Positions 16,633 through 25,757 of a stretch of DNA of 64,000 bases are shown piece after piece. A program made the position numbers and the translations under genes. Source of the DNA: Streptomyces cellulosae (GTDB lineage: Bacteria; Actinomycetota; Actinomycetes; Streptomycetales; Streptomycetaceae); assembly GCA_014655195.1 (NCBI GenBank), contig BNBH01000019.1, positions 1,163-65,162 on the forward strand. The letters run 5' to 3'. The notes under the pieces are model-generated. The model saw only the letters and a list, made by a program, of their open reading frames with translations, was not told where the DNA came from and made no database searches. How positions within the stretch are numbered: position 1 is the first letter of the stretch; every line of letters begins with the position of its first letter.

Positions 16633-17208
16633 TCATGCGACACCCGCTAGCACGACGGCCGGTGAGCCGCCGACAATGCGATCCAGGGCGTACCGGCGGC
16701 GCACAGTGTCCAAAGCGACGGCGATCGGCGGCAGTCCGACGGCGGCCCTTCGCTGGTCCAGCAACTGCGGCGCACGCAGTGGGCACAGCTCCACCCCTGC
16801 TGCGCTGAGGACGAGTTGCGTCCCGAACTCTTGGGGGCGCCCGCTGTTGACCAGGGCGCGGTCGTGAAGGTGGGCCCAGTGCTGGATGCGCGCATCGCCG
16901 ACCTGGACCGCACGTTTCAAAAGGGTGGTGGCCGCCCGCTGGAAGTCGGGTTCGTCGTCGGCGTGAAGAGCGATGCTCCAGGCGGCACGTGCTGCGTCGG
17001 GGCCCACGAGACGGTGGCCGGGCCAGTCATGTTCGGCAAGGATGCGGCGCAGCACTTTGGTGTCGGCGTGCTCAGCGTGACGGTCCTGGCCGAGGTGGAC
17101 GGCGTCGAGCTGGTTGCGTACGCGTCTGGCCCGGCGTGCTGCCGACTGTGCGGCGCGGGCGATGAGTTCGCGGGCGAGGTCCGGCCGCAGCGGTTCCGCG
17201 GTCCTCAC
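16633..17208 (-). CDS. DUF6624-like protein
   Basis: A 191-residue protein whose C-terminal two thirds follow the DUF6624 pattern: DTKVLRRILAEHDWPGHRLVG, a central AAWSIALHAD helix, and HLHDRALVNSGRPQEFGTQ followed by a short C-terminal extension. Function is unknown in the family. ATG 17208 overlaps the stop of the gene before it (ATGA). Confidence 0.6.
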   Translation of the reverse strand: MRTAEPLRPDLARELIARAAQSAARRARRVRNQLDAVHLGQDRHAEHADTKVLRRILAEHDWPGHRLVGPDAARAAWSIALHADDEPDFQRAATTLLKRAVQVGDARIQHWAHLHDRALVNSGRPQEFGTQLVLSAAGVELCPLRAPQLLDQRRAAVGLPPIAVALDTVRRRYALDRIVGGSPAVVLAGVA

Positions 17209-17855
17209 GCGATACTCCGCTGGTCGGCGGCGGACTGCGGCTCGTGGACCTGGCAGCCGATGAGCGCGCTCAGCCCAGGCCGAAGCTCAGCGGTGAGTTC
17301 GAGGCGCGCGACTCGCTCATGGTGCTGTCCGGTGCCCGATCCACGGACGTCCCAGCCCATGTCGGTGAGCCGACGAAGGAATGTGGCGATCGGATCGACG
17401 TCGAGAGGATGGCGGGCCATGGCCTCGGCCCGCACAAGCGGTACCTCGAGCCGGGCGGCGAAGTCGGAGGCCCACAGAGTGATCAGCCGGACGGTGTCAT
17501 CGGAGTGACCGGGCAGGGTGTGGACGCAGTCCAGGAAGAGGCACGGGCCTTCGCCCCATCCGAGGTCGGGCCCGCGTTGCGGGATCATGCAGGCCAGCAG
17601 CAGCCCGTCCTCGAACAGTCCAGCCGGTTTCACCTGCGGGGCGCGGAACAGGGCCGGGATATCGGACCGGGCGGGTGTAGGCACCCCGCGCATGGCGAGC
17701 CAGCGCTGACGGTCCTGGACGAGGGCCGCGGCCTCGTCCCGTTCGGCGTCGGTGCGCAACGACCGCATCTCGTACACGGCCGGTAACCCTTCCGCGCACT
17801 GGCTTCGAGGCGCGGGGGAGGACTCGATGGCCGCAGAAGCGGGTGAGGCATTCAC
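17205..17855 (-). CDS. Unknown protein, possibly acetyltransferase-like
   Basis: About 216 residues from GTG 17855, selected because GTGA overlaps the regulator stop. The layout (YEMRSLRTDAERDEAAALVQ, a central LLLACMIPQ and FLDCVHTLP strand, then a helix-rich half) is reminiscent of GNAT acyltransferases of the kind found beside small-molecule clusters. The acetyl-CoA loop cannot be pointed to with certainty. It lies between the double-HTH regulator and the DUF6624 gene, coupled to both. Confidence 0.4.
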   Translation of the reverse strand: MNASPASAAIESSPAPRSQCAEGLPAVYEMRSLRTDAERDEAAALVQDRQRWLAMRGVPTPARSDIPALFRAPQVKPAGLFEDGLLLACMIPQRGPDLGWGEGPCLFLDCVHTLPGHSDDTVRLITLWASDFAARLEVPLVRAEAMARHPLDVDPIATFLRRLTDMGWDVRGSGTGQHHERVARLELTAELRPGLSALIGCQVHEPQSAADQRSIA

Positions 17856-18343
17856 TGGCTCGCTCCGCTCTCCATCGTGGTGGCCCCCCTGGCGCCCAGC
17901 AGGCCCCACGCGTGGGCCCAGGCGACAAGTTGGGTGGTGTTGGCCGCCCCGGTCTTGTCGAGCAGTTCGTCATGTGCGGCTCGCACGTCGGCGGGCGCGA
18001 TCTTGGCTATGGCAGCAATGTCGCTGGGATTGCTGTGCTCAGCGACCGCCCGCAGCAACAGTTGTTGCTCTGGACTGAGTTCCGGCATTGGCCTGTCCGT
18101 TGTGGGCGGAGCGACCTGCCGGGCGTTGCACAGGAAGTGCACGATCACTGGGGGCTTACAGCGGGGCGGGCAGTGGAGGCTCTCCCGGATGTCGCGTACG
18201 TACTGGCGGACGGTCACGGCCGACAGCCCGGTCCTCGCGGCGATCTCTTGAGGGCCGAGGCCGTCCACGAGGTGCTGGGCGACGCGCTGCTGGGTCGGGG
18301 TCAGGGGGGTGATCGGTGCGCTGGTCATCATGCGCGGGGTCAC
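17852..18343 (-). CDS. Double LuxR-type HTH regulator
   Basis: A 163-residue protein from GTG 18343, which has AAAGAGA at a good distance; ATG 18331 and ATG 18328 are alternatives. Two helix-turn-helix regions of the LuxR/GerE kind lie in tandem: LTPTQQRVAQHLVDGLGPQE with TVRQYVRDI, and LSPEQQLLLRAVAEHSNPSD with the downstream helix TTQLVAWAHAWGLL. There is no receiver or ligand domain, so it may bind DNA constitutively or need a partner. It could control the genes below it (17205 down to the deazaguanine block), but no operator was identified. Confidence 0.6.
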   Translation of the reverse strand: MTPRMMTSAPITPLTPTQQRVAQHLVDGLGPQEIAARTGLSAVTVRQYVRDIRESLHCPPRCKPPVIVHFLCNARQVAPPTTDRPMPELSPEQQLLLRAVAEHSNPSDIAAIAKIAPADVRAAHDELLDKTGAANTTQLVAWAHAWGLLGARGATTMESGASQ

Positions 18344-18471
18344 GGGTGTCTCTTTCGCGGCTGCGTTGAGGGATATCGGGTGGGGTGTCGCCGGACCCCG
18401 CGGGGGACGGGGGCCGGCGACACGGGCCCGTGCGCGGCGGTCTGGATTCACGGGGCGCCGCACACGGGGGC

Positions 18472-19725
18472 TCATGCGGCTGTCGGGTCGGGGCGGGCCC
18501 ACGCCGCTTCGGCGGCGAGACGTTCTGACCACTGGATGTGGGCCTCGTCGAAGGCGGCGTCGGCGAGGCGTATGCGCTGGACTTCGCCGGTTCCGGCCGG
18601 TGGGTAGGTGAACTGGATGTCGCGCCACAGGCGCTGGAGGATGTAGTCGCCGTTGAGGGCATGGGCGCCGTGCAGCTCCATGGCGTCCTGGGTTGACTGC
18701 ATCGCCCACTGGTGGCCGAGGTACTTGGCGTTGATCAGGTCGGCGTCGCAGGGCAGGCCCTGGTCGAGGAGGTGCACGGACTGATAGGCCAGGATTCGCC
18801 CGGCGCGCAGGCGGGCCTCCATGTCACCGATGCGGTCCCGCAGAACCGGCAGATCGGAGAGGGCGCCCCGGTAGCGGGAGCGCGTCTTGAGGTAAGCGGT
18901 CGAGGTGGCCACGACTGCCTCGTGTATTCCCAGGCTGACTGCGGCCAGGTTGGGACGGCCGTACAGGATGCTGCTGCTCTGCGCTACGCCCAGCCCCTGG
19001 CCGATCTCTCCGACCACGTTTTCCTCGGGGACGCGGACATGATCGAGGTCGAGGCGGCCGGCGGAGAAGCCGTGCAGGCCGAGGCCGGGACGGTGGTCGG
19101 CGACTGAGAGCCCTCGGCGCTTGGATTCGACCATGAACGCGGTCAGCGCCTGGGAGGTGCTCACGCCTGCCTTGGCGGTCCGGGCGACCACGAGGTGGGC
19201 TCCCGCGAGGTGGCTATTCCCGATGTGGATCTTGCTGCCGGTGATCACCCATTCGTTGCCGACGTGCTCGGCGATGGTCTCGATGCCGCCGATGTGTCCG
19301 CCGGCTCGCGGTTCGGTCACGGCGATCGACAAGAGCAGTGAACCGTCCGCTACGCGGGGCAGCCAGCGGCCCTTCTGCTCGTAGGTGGCGAAGTGCAGCA
19401 GGGCGCCGACGGGGATCAGCGTGGCCTGGAGGATGGCCGCCGCAGCCGCCGAGACGCGGGCAATGCGGTGGACGAGGATTGTCTTGGCCACGTGTCCGGC
19501 GTCCAGCCCGCCGAAGGAGGACGGGACGCTGACGGCGAACCAGCGCCGTGCGGCCATCAGGTCGGCGACCTTGCGCTCCACCCTGCCGGGGGCGGCCTCC
19601 ATGCGTGCGGCGCGCGGCGCGATGTGCTCGGCCGCGAAGGCGTCCGCCTCGTCCCACAGCAGTTCGTGGCGGGCGTTGAGATAGGGGCGCAGCGCCGGCG
19701 GCGGCGTGGTGGGTGTGGCGGGCAT
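18472..19725 (-). CDS. Acyl-CoA dehydrogenase family flavoprotein
   Basis: A 417-residue acyl-CoA dehydrogenase. ATG 19725 has GAGAGGGAGAGG upstream. The family features are an N-terminal helical domain, the LLSIAVTEPRAGGHIGG middle-domain strand that packs on FAD, the flavin-binding YGRPNLAAVSLGIHEA region, and the C-terminal YILQRLWRDIQFTYPPAGTG helix. It would oxidise an acyl thioester, or an acyl-carrier-bound substrate in a biosynthetic role. The catalytic Glu cannot be fixed without alignment. It stands alone between the regulator and the GAF gene. Confidence 0.85.
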   Translation of the reverse strand: MPATPTTPPPALRPYLNARHELLWDEADAFAAEHIAPRAARMEAAPGRVERKVADLMAARRWFAVSVPSSFGGLDAGHVAKTILVHRIARVSAAAAAILQATLIPVGALLHFATYEQKGRWLPRVADGSLLLSIAVTEPRAGGHIGGIETIAEHVGNEWVITGSKIHIGNSHLAGAHLVVARTAKAGVSTSQALTAFMVESKRRGLSVADHRPGLGLHGFSAGRLDLDHVRVPEENVVGEIGQGLGVAQSSSILYGRPNLAAVSLGIHEAVVATSTAYLKTRSRYRGALSDLPVLRDRIGDMEARLRAGRILAYQSVHLLDQGLPCDADLINAKYLGHQWAMQSTQDAMELHGAHALNGDYILQRLWRDIQFTYPPAGTGEVQRIRLADAAFDEAHIQWSERLAAEAAWARPDPTAA

Positions 19726-19813
19726 GGTCCTCTCCCTCTCCCTGGATGAAGGTCGCACGGTGGAGCGGCCGGGGATCGCCTGCGGCTCCCGGATGGGGGG
19801 GTCGTGCAACGGA

Positions 19814-20455
19814 CTAGCGGACGGGCGCGCGGGCGATGTGGTCCATCACCCGGACGCCGGCGTTGATGACGATGTCTCTCAGCCGTCGGGCCTCGCTCAG
19901 GGGCCGCTTCTCGGGGTCGATGACGCACACCGTGCCCAGCACGGTGCCGCTGTCGTGGATGAGCGGGGCACCGAAGTAGGAGCGGATCCCGACCGCGTCG
20001 ACCACGGGGTTGCCGCTGAAGCGCGGGCTGGCGTGCACGTCGTGCAGCGGAAGGGCCTTCTTGCGGGCCATGACCTCCGGGCACCAGCCGTGGTCGCGGC
20101 TCATGGTGCGGCCGACGATGACGTACCCGCTGTCCGCGGGCGGCTGGTGCAGCCCGACGAAGGTCTGCTCCTCCAGGAAGAGGTTGACGAAGCCGTACAG
20201 GAACCCGGCTCGTGTGGCCATGTCGCGGGCCAGTTCGTCGAAGTCCTCGCTGGCAGCGGTGGGCACGCCTAGGCGATCCAGCAGCTCGTACCGCTGCGCC
20301 AGCTCGGTCGCCTGCTGGGCCTGCGGGACGGGGACGGCGGCGCCGGCGGGGAGGTATGGCCCATGGGTGACGTCCCGCATGGTGCGTCGCGGCAGCGACT
20401 GCGTGAGGGGGGCGATCTGCCGCGCGCGGTAGGGATCGTTGGGCTGATACGACAT
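19814..20455 (-). CDS. GAF domain protein linked to the conservon
   Basis: A 213-residue GAF domain protein: RYELLDRLGVPTAASEDFDE, FLEEQTFVGLHQ, the VGRTMSRDHGWCPEVM centre and YFGAPLIHDSGTVLGTVCVID. This is a typical small-ligand or redox-sensing GAF as found in Streptomyces signalling. ATG 20455 overlaps the GTPase stop (ATGA), so it is translated as the fifth conservon gene, where a P450 often occurs in other conservons. Confidence 0.8.
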   Translation of the reverse strand: MSYQPNDPYRARQIAPLTQSLPRRTMRDVTHGPYLPAGAAVPVPQAQQATELAQRYELLDRLGVPTAASEDFDELARDMATRAGFLYGFVNLFLEEQTFVGLHQPPADSGYVIVGRTMSRDHGWCPEVMARKKALPLHDVHASPRFSGNPVVDAVGIRSYFGAPLIHDSGTVLGTVCVIDPEKRPLSEARRLRDIVINAGVRVMDHIARAPVR

Positions 20456-21123
20456 CAGGCGTCCTGAAAGGTGGTAGTGGATGCGGGGCGAGCGGGGCTT
20501 GCCGATGCGCTCTTCAAGGCGTGGCCAACGAGGGTCAGCAGGACGCCAGCGACGTGGTTCGGATCGCGAGCGTCGCAGGTGACCACCGGCACAGAGGCGG
20601 GCAGTTCGAGGGCGGTGCGGACCTCTTCGGGGTGGTAGCGATGTGCTCCGTCGAACTGGTTCACCGCGACGACGAAGGGCAGGCCGATGTCCTCGAAGAA
20701 GCCGACGGGGGTGAAGCTGCTTTCCAGGCGGCGGGTGTCGACCAGGACGACCGCGCCGACGGCTCCGCGACAAAGGTCGTACCAGAGGTCGACGAACCGG
20801 TCCTGGCCGGGCGTGCCGAACAGGAACAATTCCAGGGGCACGGGCGCGTCGGGCAGGTTGAGGCGACCGAAGTCGAAGGCGACCGTGGTGGTCTGCTTGG
20901 CCTCGACGCCCGCCAGGCTGTCCACGTCCGCGCTCGCCTCGGTCAGGTACTCCTCCGTGCTCAGCGGCGTGATCTCACTGACGGCACCCACGGCGGTGGT
21001 CTTGCCCGCGCCGAAACCGCCGGCGATCACGACCTTCAGCACGGTCGGTGCGCCGGCACGCGGGCGCGACGACGGCCGCAGCACCACGGCCGGGTCACCC
21101 GGCCTGGGGGTAGGCGATGGCAT
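20455..21123 (-). CDS. Conservon GTP-binding protein (CvnD type)
   Basis: A 222-residue small GTPase-like protein. G1 GGFGAGKTT, the G3-like GTPGQDRF, G4 NQFDGA and a C-terminal helix are seen. In conservons it works with the sensor-kinase-like CvnA, the roadblock CvnB and the DUF742 CvnC as a membrane signalling complex. The start overlaps the DUF742 gene by 29 bases, which is normal for this set. Confidence 0.92.
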   Translation of the reverse strand: MPSPTPRPGDPAVVLRPSSRPRAGAPTVLKVVIAGGFGAGKTTAVGAVSEITPLSTEEYLTEASADVDSLAGVEAKQTTTVAFDFGRLNLPDAPVPLELFLFGTPGQDRFVDLWYDLCRGAVGAVVLVDTRRLESSFTPVGFFEDIGLPFVVAVNQFDGAHRYHPEEVRTALELPASVPVVTCDARDPNHVAGVLLTLVGHALKSASASPARPASTTTFQDA

Positions 21124-21499
21124 CGGGCCACTTCCTCTTCAGGCCCGCAGACAGGGCCGCCAGCAGTTGTGCAGAGGGACGTGCATGCGCGTCGGACGCG
21201 GCATGGGCGGTGACGGGGACGACCAGGGCGTCGGCGTCCAGGAGGTCGGAGATGAGGATCTTGACGGCGGTTACGGGACGGCCGAGTCGGCCCGCCAGCT
21301 CGGTCACCGAACGCCGGTGCTCCCGGCACAGGGCGAGGATCTCTGCGCATTCCTCGGCCTGGCCCGGGCCGGGCCGCCCGGGTCCGGCATCCAGCACCGT
21401 GTCCAGGCCGAGCAAATGCCGTGGCCGGGTGCGACCGCGCGTCAGGGTGTAGGTCCGCACGAACGTCGAATCCTCGGCCGCGCTGCCGTGTGCGGTCAC
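21095..21499 (-). CDS. DUF742 protein (CvnC type)
   Basis: A 134-residue DUF742 protein: FVRTYTLTRGRTRPRHLLG near the N-terminus, then a winged-helix-like core ECAEILALCREHRRSVTEL followed by AVKILISDLLDADALVV. It is coupled to the roadblock gene (ATGA) and to the GTPase gene. It probably mediates contacts within the signalling complex. Confidence 0.92.
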   Translation of the reverse strand: MTAHGSAAEDSTFVRTYTLTRGRTRPRHLLGLDTVLDAGPGRPGPGQAEECAEILALCREHRRSVTELAGRLGRPVTAVKILISDLLDADALVVPVTAHAASDAHARPSAQLLAALSAGLKRKWPDAIAYPQAG

Positions 21500-22011
21500 C
21501 GGACCTCATCACCCGTGCCGACGCGGACGGGGATCTGCATGTAGGGGGCGAACTTCTGCACCAGGCGCCCCATCTCGAACCCGACGGTGCCGGCATCGGC
21601 GTCCATGGTCGCGATCACCGCGAGGACCGTGTCCACCACGCCCCGCTCGTTGCCGGGATGGCCCTCGAAGGCCGCGCTGCGACCGGAGCTCTGGACGAAG
21701 ATCAGACAGTCGTCTCGTTCGATGACGACCTGCCTCGCCGGCCTCTTCTTGTGGGTGGGACCGGTGATGTTCGCCGCGAGTGAGGCCACTCCGCTGATGG
21801 CGGCTGACAGTTCGTCCGCCCAGTCCTTGTCGACGTCGCTGTCCAGCAGCCGTAGTCCGTCCCGCGAGAGTAGGACGGCGTGCGTGACGCCCGTCGTGTC
21901 GGAGGCGAACTGCCGCAGCAGCCACGCCATGTTGTCCCGCTGTCCGCTTGCCGTTGTCTCGGTTGCGGGTGCGTCGCCGGTCACGTTGTTCGTCGCGGGG
22001 TGGGTGCTCAT
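21496..22011 (-). CDS. Roadblock/LC7 protein (CvnB type)
   Basis: A 171-residue protein with the roadblock/LC7 fold: MAWLLRQFASDTTGVTHAVL, SRDGLRLLDSDV, the SAAISGVASLAANITG helix and the C-terminal helix MGRLVQKFAPYMQ. Such proteins are often activators of the partner GTPase. The N-terminal 35 residues are low complexity, so a shorter start such as MAWLL is possible. Confidence 0.92.
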   Translation of the reverse strand: MSTHPATNNVTGDAPATETTASGQRDNMAWLLRQFASDTTGVTHAVLLSRDGLRLLDSDVDKDWADELSAAISGVASLAANITGPTHKKRPARQVVIERDDCLIFVQSSGRSAAFEGHPGNERGVVDTVLAVIATMDADAGTVGFEMGRLVQKFAPYMQIPVRVGTGDEVR

Positions 22012-22080
22012 AGGGATCGCTCCAGAAGGGGGGAAGGGCCAGCGGATGTAACGGCCACCGGGAACGTGGAGGGACGAGGT

Positions 22081-23598
22081 TCAGGGCCTGGGGTGCTCTG
22101 TCGAAGCGGTGGGAGAACCGGCTTGCCCGCCGGCCTGGATGCCGGTGCGGAAGGCGGCTGCGAGCCCTGGCGTCGCCGCGATCACGGGGGCTTGCTCCCG
22201 CTCGTGTGGCGGATGGAACGTGCCGGCCTGGCGTCTACGCGTGGGAAGGGCGGGCGCATCAGCAGAGTGACCTGCCCGTGCGGGTTCCGGAGCCCCTGCG
22301 GTACCGGGGTGTGGGACCTGCCCCGGCCTCGGAGTGGCTGGAGTCGCGGCAACCTGCTGCGGTTGCGGCGCCAAGGGGCGGGCGTCCTGGGGCAGCGCGC
22401 TCGCATCGTCGACGGAGGGAATCGCTACTAGGAGCCGTGCCGGGATGACCACCAGGGCGGTGGTGCCTCCCGTCACGTTCTCCTGCAGGAGAACGGACAG
22501 CCCGTGCGACTGGGCGATCTTCGCGGCGACCAGCAAGCCGAGCTGCCCCGCTCGCACCTGGCCGCTGACGTCGACCTCTTCGGGGGCCTGGAGCAGGTGG
22601 TTCATCTGCGCCCGCGTCTGCGGATGCATGGGGATGGCCCGGTCCTCGACCTCGACCGCCAACCCGTTCGCCACCCGCTGCGCACGCACCATCACCTTCG
22701 TAGCCGGATCGGAACACTCACAGGCGTTCTCGATCAGCTCAGCCAGCAGGTGCGTCAGGTCCGGACCCACATGGCCGGGAAGGCCCAGCTCCGCGCCCAC
22801 GGACCCCGCCGCAACCGCCACCCGCGGATACTGCACGACCTCGGAGACGGCGCCGCGCAGCACGCTCTTGACGGGAACGGGCCGACGCACGCTGCGCAGG
22901 GACTGCCCGCCCAGCACCGCCGTGCTCTCGACCTGGCGACGCATCCGCGTCACGAGGTGATCGATCTCGAAGATCTTGGCCAGCAGCTCCGGGTCGTCGG
23001 TCAGCATCTCCAGCTGGCTCAGTGCTTCAAGTGCCTTGCCGACCAAGGCGTGCTCGCGCATGGCCAGGCGGCGCAGCACTTCCAGGAGTACGACGGACTG
23101 GGACTCGTCGTGCACCCGTATCAGCGACGCGATGGCCTGCACCTGGAGGGCACTCAACGCCTTGTTGATCTCGACGTTCGGACTGGCCGATGGTGGCACC
23201 TGCAGGTCCGGCAGCGGCGGCCGTCCCCCGCGGCACAGCTCGTCCGCCGACCACTGCACCGACTTCTCGATGGCCGCGGCTGCCCCTGCGATTGCTGCCA
23301 GTGCCGTTGCCCGGGCCTCCTCCGCCGCTGCCTGTATGGCTCCTGCAGCCGTTCGCGCTCCGCGAGCCGCCATCGTGGCGACGCCCGCGAGTCCGCAGAT
23401 CAGGCCGGCCAGGAGCCAGCCGGGGCCCACCGCGGACACCGACCAGAGGGTGAAGGCGGCACCCAGCAGGGCGGCAAGGAGCACTAGGGGCAGTGCGACG
23501 GCGCGGTGGACACGGTGCAGGGTGAACGCGTTGATCGGAGGCCGCCGTCGGCGGTGGCCGGTGGCGGCCGGCCGTGCCGAAAAGGCGCTGTCAGGCAT
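22081..23598 (-). CDS. Conservon sensor histidine-kinase-like protein (CvnA type)
   Basis: A 505-residue membrane protein: two hydrophobic segments near the N-terminus (roughly 35-80), a coiled or helical region, then an HATPase domain with the N-box ELIENACECS and G-boxes VEVEDRAIPM and GQLGLLVAAKIAQ. It lacks the phospho-acceptor H-box, as usual for CvnA. The C-terminal ~110 residues are Pro/Ala-rich. It heads the set that continues with roadblock, DUF742, GTPase and GAF genes. Confidence 0.9.
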   Translation of the reverse strand: MPDSAFSARPAATGHRRRRPPINAFTLHRVHRAVALPLVLLAALLGAAFTLWSVSAVGPGWLLAGLICGLAGVATMAARGARTAAGAIQAAAEEARATALAAIAGAAAAIEKSVQWSADELCRGGRPPLPDLQVPPSASPNVEINKALSALQVQAIASLIRVHDESQSVVLLEVLRRLAMREHALVGKALEALSQLEMLTDDPELLAKIFEIDHLVTRMRRQVESTAVLGGQSLRSVRRPVPVKSVLRGAVSEVVQYPRVAVAAGSVGAELGLPGHVGPDLTHLLAELIENACECSDPATKVMVRAQRVANGLAVEVEDRAIPMHPQTRAQMNHLLQAPEEVDVSGQVRAGQLGLLVAAKIAQSHGLSVLLQENVTGGTTALVVIPARLLVAIPSVDDASALPQDARPLAPQPQQVAATPATPRPGQVPHPGTAGAPEPARAGHSADAPALPTRRRQAGTFHPPHEREQAPVIAATPGLAAAFRTGIQAGGQAGSPTASTEHPRP

Positions 23599-23624
23599 GG
23601 GAATCCTCGTCAGGGTGGGGGTGG

Positions 23625-25520
23625 CTAGGCGTGCTGCAGCGTCAGGTCTGCGCAGGTCTTGTGTGTGCTGCGTGCGGTCGAGCGGGGCGACGGAAACGCG
23701 ACCGCGCCGCGGTGGGAGGACTGCGTCGCCAGGAGTTGAAGCAGCCGGGCGCTCTGGATCAGGCCCATGTGGCTGAATGCCTGCGGGAAGTTGCCGAGCT
23801 GGCGCTGCTGGAGGGGGTCGTACTCCTCGGCCAGGAGGCCGAGGTCGTTGCGCAGTGCGAGGAGGCGTTCGAACAGGGCGTGGGCCTCGTCGAGGCGGCC
23901 GGTCAGGGCCAGGGCGTCTACGAGCCAGAAGGAGCAGAGGACGAATGTGCCCTCGTCTCCGCTCAGGCCGTCCACCCCGGTGTGGTCGCCGATGGTCGGG
24001 TAACGGCGCACAAGCCCGTCAGAAGTGGAGAGTTCACGGCGCACTGCGTCCACGGTGCCGATGACGCGCGGGTCGTTCGGCGGTAGGAAGCCAACGCGGG
24101 GGATCAGCAGCGTGGCGGCGTCGAGTTCCTTGGAACCGTAGGACTGGGTAAAGGTGTTGCGCACCGGATCGAAGCCCCTGGTGCAGACCTCGTGGTGGAT
24201 GGTTGCCCGCAGCTCGGTCAGGCGGGCCAGGTCGACGTCGAGCGCGCCGGCTTCGGCCAGGCGGATGGTGCGGTCGATCGCCACCCAGGCCATCACCTTG
24301 GAGTGGACGAAGTGCTGGCGTGCCCCGCGGATCTCCCAGATCCCCTCGTCGGGCTCCCGCCAGCGCTGTGCCAGGTGCTCGACGAGCCGCTGGTGCAGCA
24401 CCGCAGTGTCGGCACAGTGGGCCACACCGCTCTCGTGCGCGAGGTACAGGGTCTCGATCACCTCGCCGTACACGTCGAGCTGGAGCTGGTCCGCCGCCCC
24501 GTTCCCGACCCGCACCGGCGTCGAGCCCTCATACCCGGGCAGCCAGGGCAACTCCCGTTCCCGAAGATCACGCTCTCCGGTGATCGCGTACATGATCTGC
24601 AGGTTCTCTGGGTCGCCGGCCACGGAACGCAGAAGCCAGCGCCGCCATGCCTGCGCCTCCTGCCGGTAGCCGGTCTCCAGTAACGCGGCCAGGGTCGTAG
24701 CGGCGTCGCGCAGCCAGGTGAAGCGGTAGTCCCAATTGCGTCGGCCGCCGATCTCCTCGGGCAGCGAGGTGGTCGGCGCGGCGACGATCCCGCCGCTCGG
24801 GTGGTAGGTCAGTGCCTTCAGTGCGATCAAGGAACGGACCACGGCCTCACGGTAGGGGCCGTCGTAGGTGCACTGCTGCGTCCAGTCCTGCCAGAAGGCG
24901 AGCGTCTCGGTGAGCGCCGCGTGCGGGTCGGGGATCTCCGGAGCCGGTGCGTGGGACGGGCACCAGCTGAGCACGAAGGCCACGCTCTGCCCGGCGCGGA
25001 TGGCAAAGGCACTGACGACGACCCCGTCCTTCTCCGCCTGCGGGACGCAGGTGTCGAGCCACAGTGCGTCCGCGCCAGCCTCCGCGACCATGCGCCCATC
25101 GGCCTCGTGGATCCACGGGCTGACGCTGCCGTATCCCGGCCGCGGACGCATGGCCGAAACCATTGCCACCTCACCGGCCAGACCCTCGACGATCCGGATC
25201 ACCTGCGGTGCCCCGTCGCGAGGCGGCATGAAGTCCAGGACGCGGACCGACCCGGCCGGTGTGCGCCAGATCGATTCGAGGACGAGCGTGTCACCGCGGT
25301 ACCGGCGCTCGGCGACCGCTTCGGGCCCGGAGGGGCCAGGCGCGGCCGGGGCGATCTGCCAGGTGCCGTGCTTGTGCGTGCCGAGCAGGCCGGCGAAGAC
25401 GGCCGACGAGTCGAACCGGGGCAGGCACAGCCAGTCGATCGAACCGTCGTCGCAGACGTGGGCACTGGTCTGCATGTCGCCGATCAGGCCGTACTGCTCG
25501 ATGCGCGGGAGGCGTTTCAT
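23625..25520 (-). CDS. Glycoside hydrolase family 15 (trehalase/glucoamylase-like)
   Basis: A 631-residue GH15 protein, the type that often acts as a cytoplasmic trehalase in actinobacteria. The N-terminus MKRLPRIEQYGLIGDMQTSA with DGSIDWLCLPRFDS is typical. The (alpha/alpha)6 barrel shows EEIGGRRNWDYRFTWLRDA and GDEGTFVLCSFW (the two probable catalytic Glu). GGAGA lies before ATG 25520. It is downstream of the DUF6415 operon on the same strand and near the conservon, with no obvious pathway link. Confidence 0.9.
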   Translation of the reverse strand: MKRLPRIEQYGLIGDMQTSAHVCDDGSIDWLCLPRFDSSAVFAGLLGTHKHGTWQIAPAAPGPSGPEAVAERRYRGDTLVLESIWRTPAGSVRVLDFMPPRDGAPQVIRIVEGLAGEVAMVSAMRPRPGYGSVSPWIHEADGRMVAEAGADALWLDTCVPQAEKDGVVVSAFAIRAGQSVAFVLSWCPSHAPAPEIPDPHAALTETLAFWQDWTQQCTYDGPYREAVVRSLIALKALTYHPSGGIVAAPTTSLPEEIGGRRNWDYRFTWLRDAATTLAALLETGYRQEAQAWRRWLLRSVAGDPENLQIMYAITGERDLRERELPWLPGYEGSTPVRVGNGAADQLQLDVYGEVIETLYLAHESGVAHCADTAVLHQRLVEHLAQRWREPDEGIWEIRGARQHFVHSKVMAWVAIDRTIRLAEAGALDVDLARLTELRATIHHEVCTRGFDPVRNTFTQSYGSKELDAATLLIPRVGFLPPNDPRVIGTVDAVRRELSTSDGLVRRYPTIGDHTGVDGLSGDEGTFVLCSFWLVDALALTGRLDEAHALFERLLALRNDLGLLAEEYDPLQQRQLGNFPQAFSHMGLIQSARLLQLLATQSSHRGAVAFPSPRSTARSTHKTCADLTLQHA

Positions 25521-25610
25521 CGTGTGGGTCTCCGTAGTCCCCGTGGACCCGGGGGGTGGCTTCGGGGCCGCCGGGGCGGCCGGGAAGTGTCGGTGAGAGA
25601 GGCACGGTGG

Positions 25611-25757
25611 TTATCGGTCCGGGGGAGGTCTGTTCTGCCTCGGCCGGGGATCCACGTCCCGTGGAGCAATGCGGCCGGTTACTCGCTCACCACGAAGAGC
25701 CAGCCACGCCATGGGACCGAGAATCAGCGCGATCAGAACTGCCCCGGCGGCGGTCAT
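25611..25757 (-). CDS. Small single-pass membrane protein
   Basis: Forty-eight residues from ATG 25757, which overlaps the DUF6415 stop (ATGA). One hydrophobic segment (AAGAVLIALILGPMAWLAL) is followed by a charged, Pro/Arg-rich tail. It is probably a membrane partner of the DUF6415 protein, which also ends in a hydrophobic segment. No family recognised. Confidence 0.55.
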   Translation of the reverse strand: MTAAGAVLIALILGPMAWLALRGERVTGRIAPRDVDPRPRQNRPPPDR

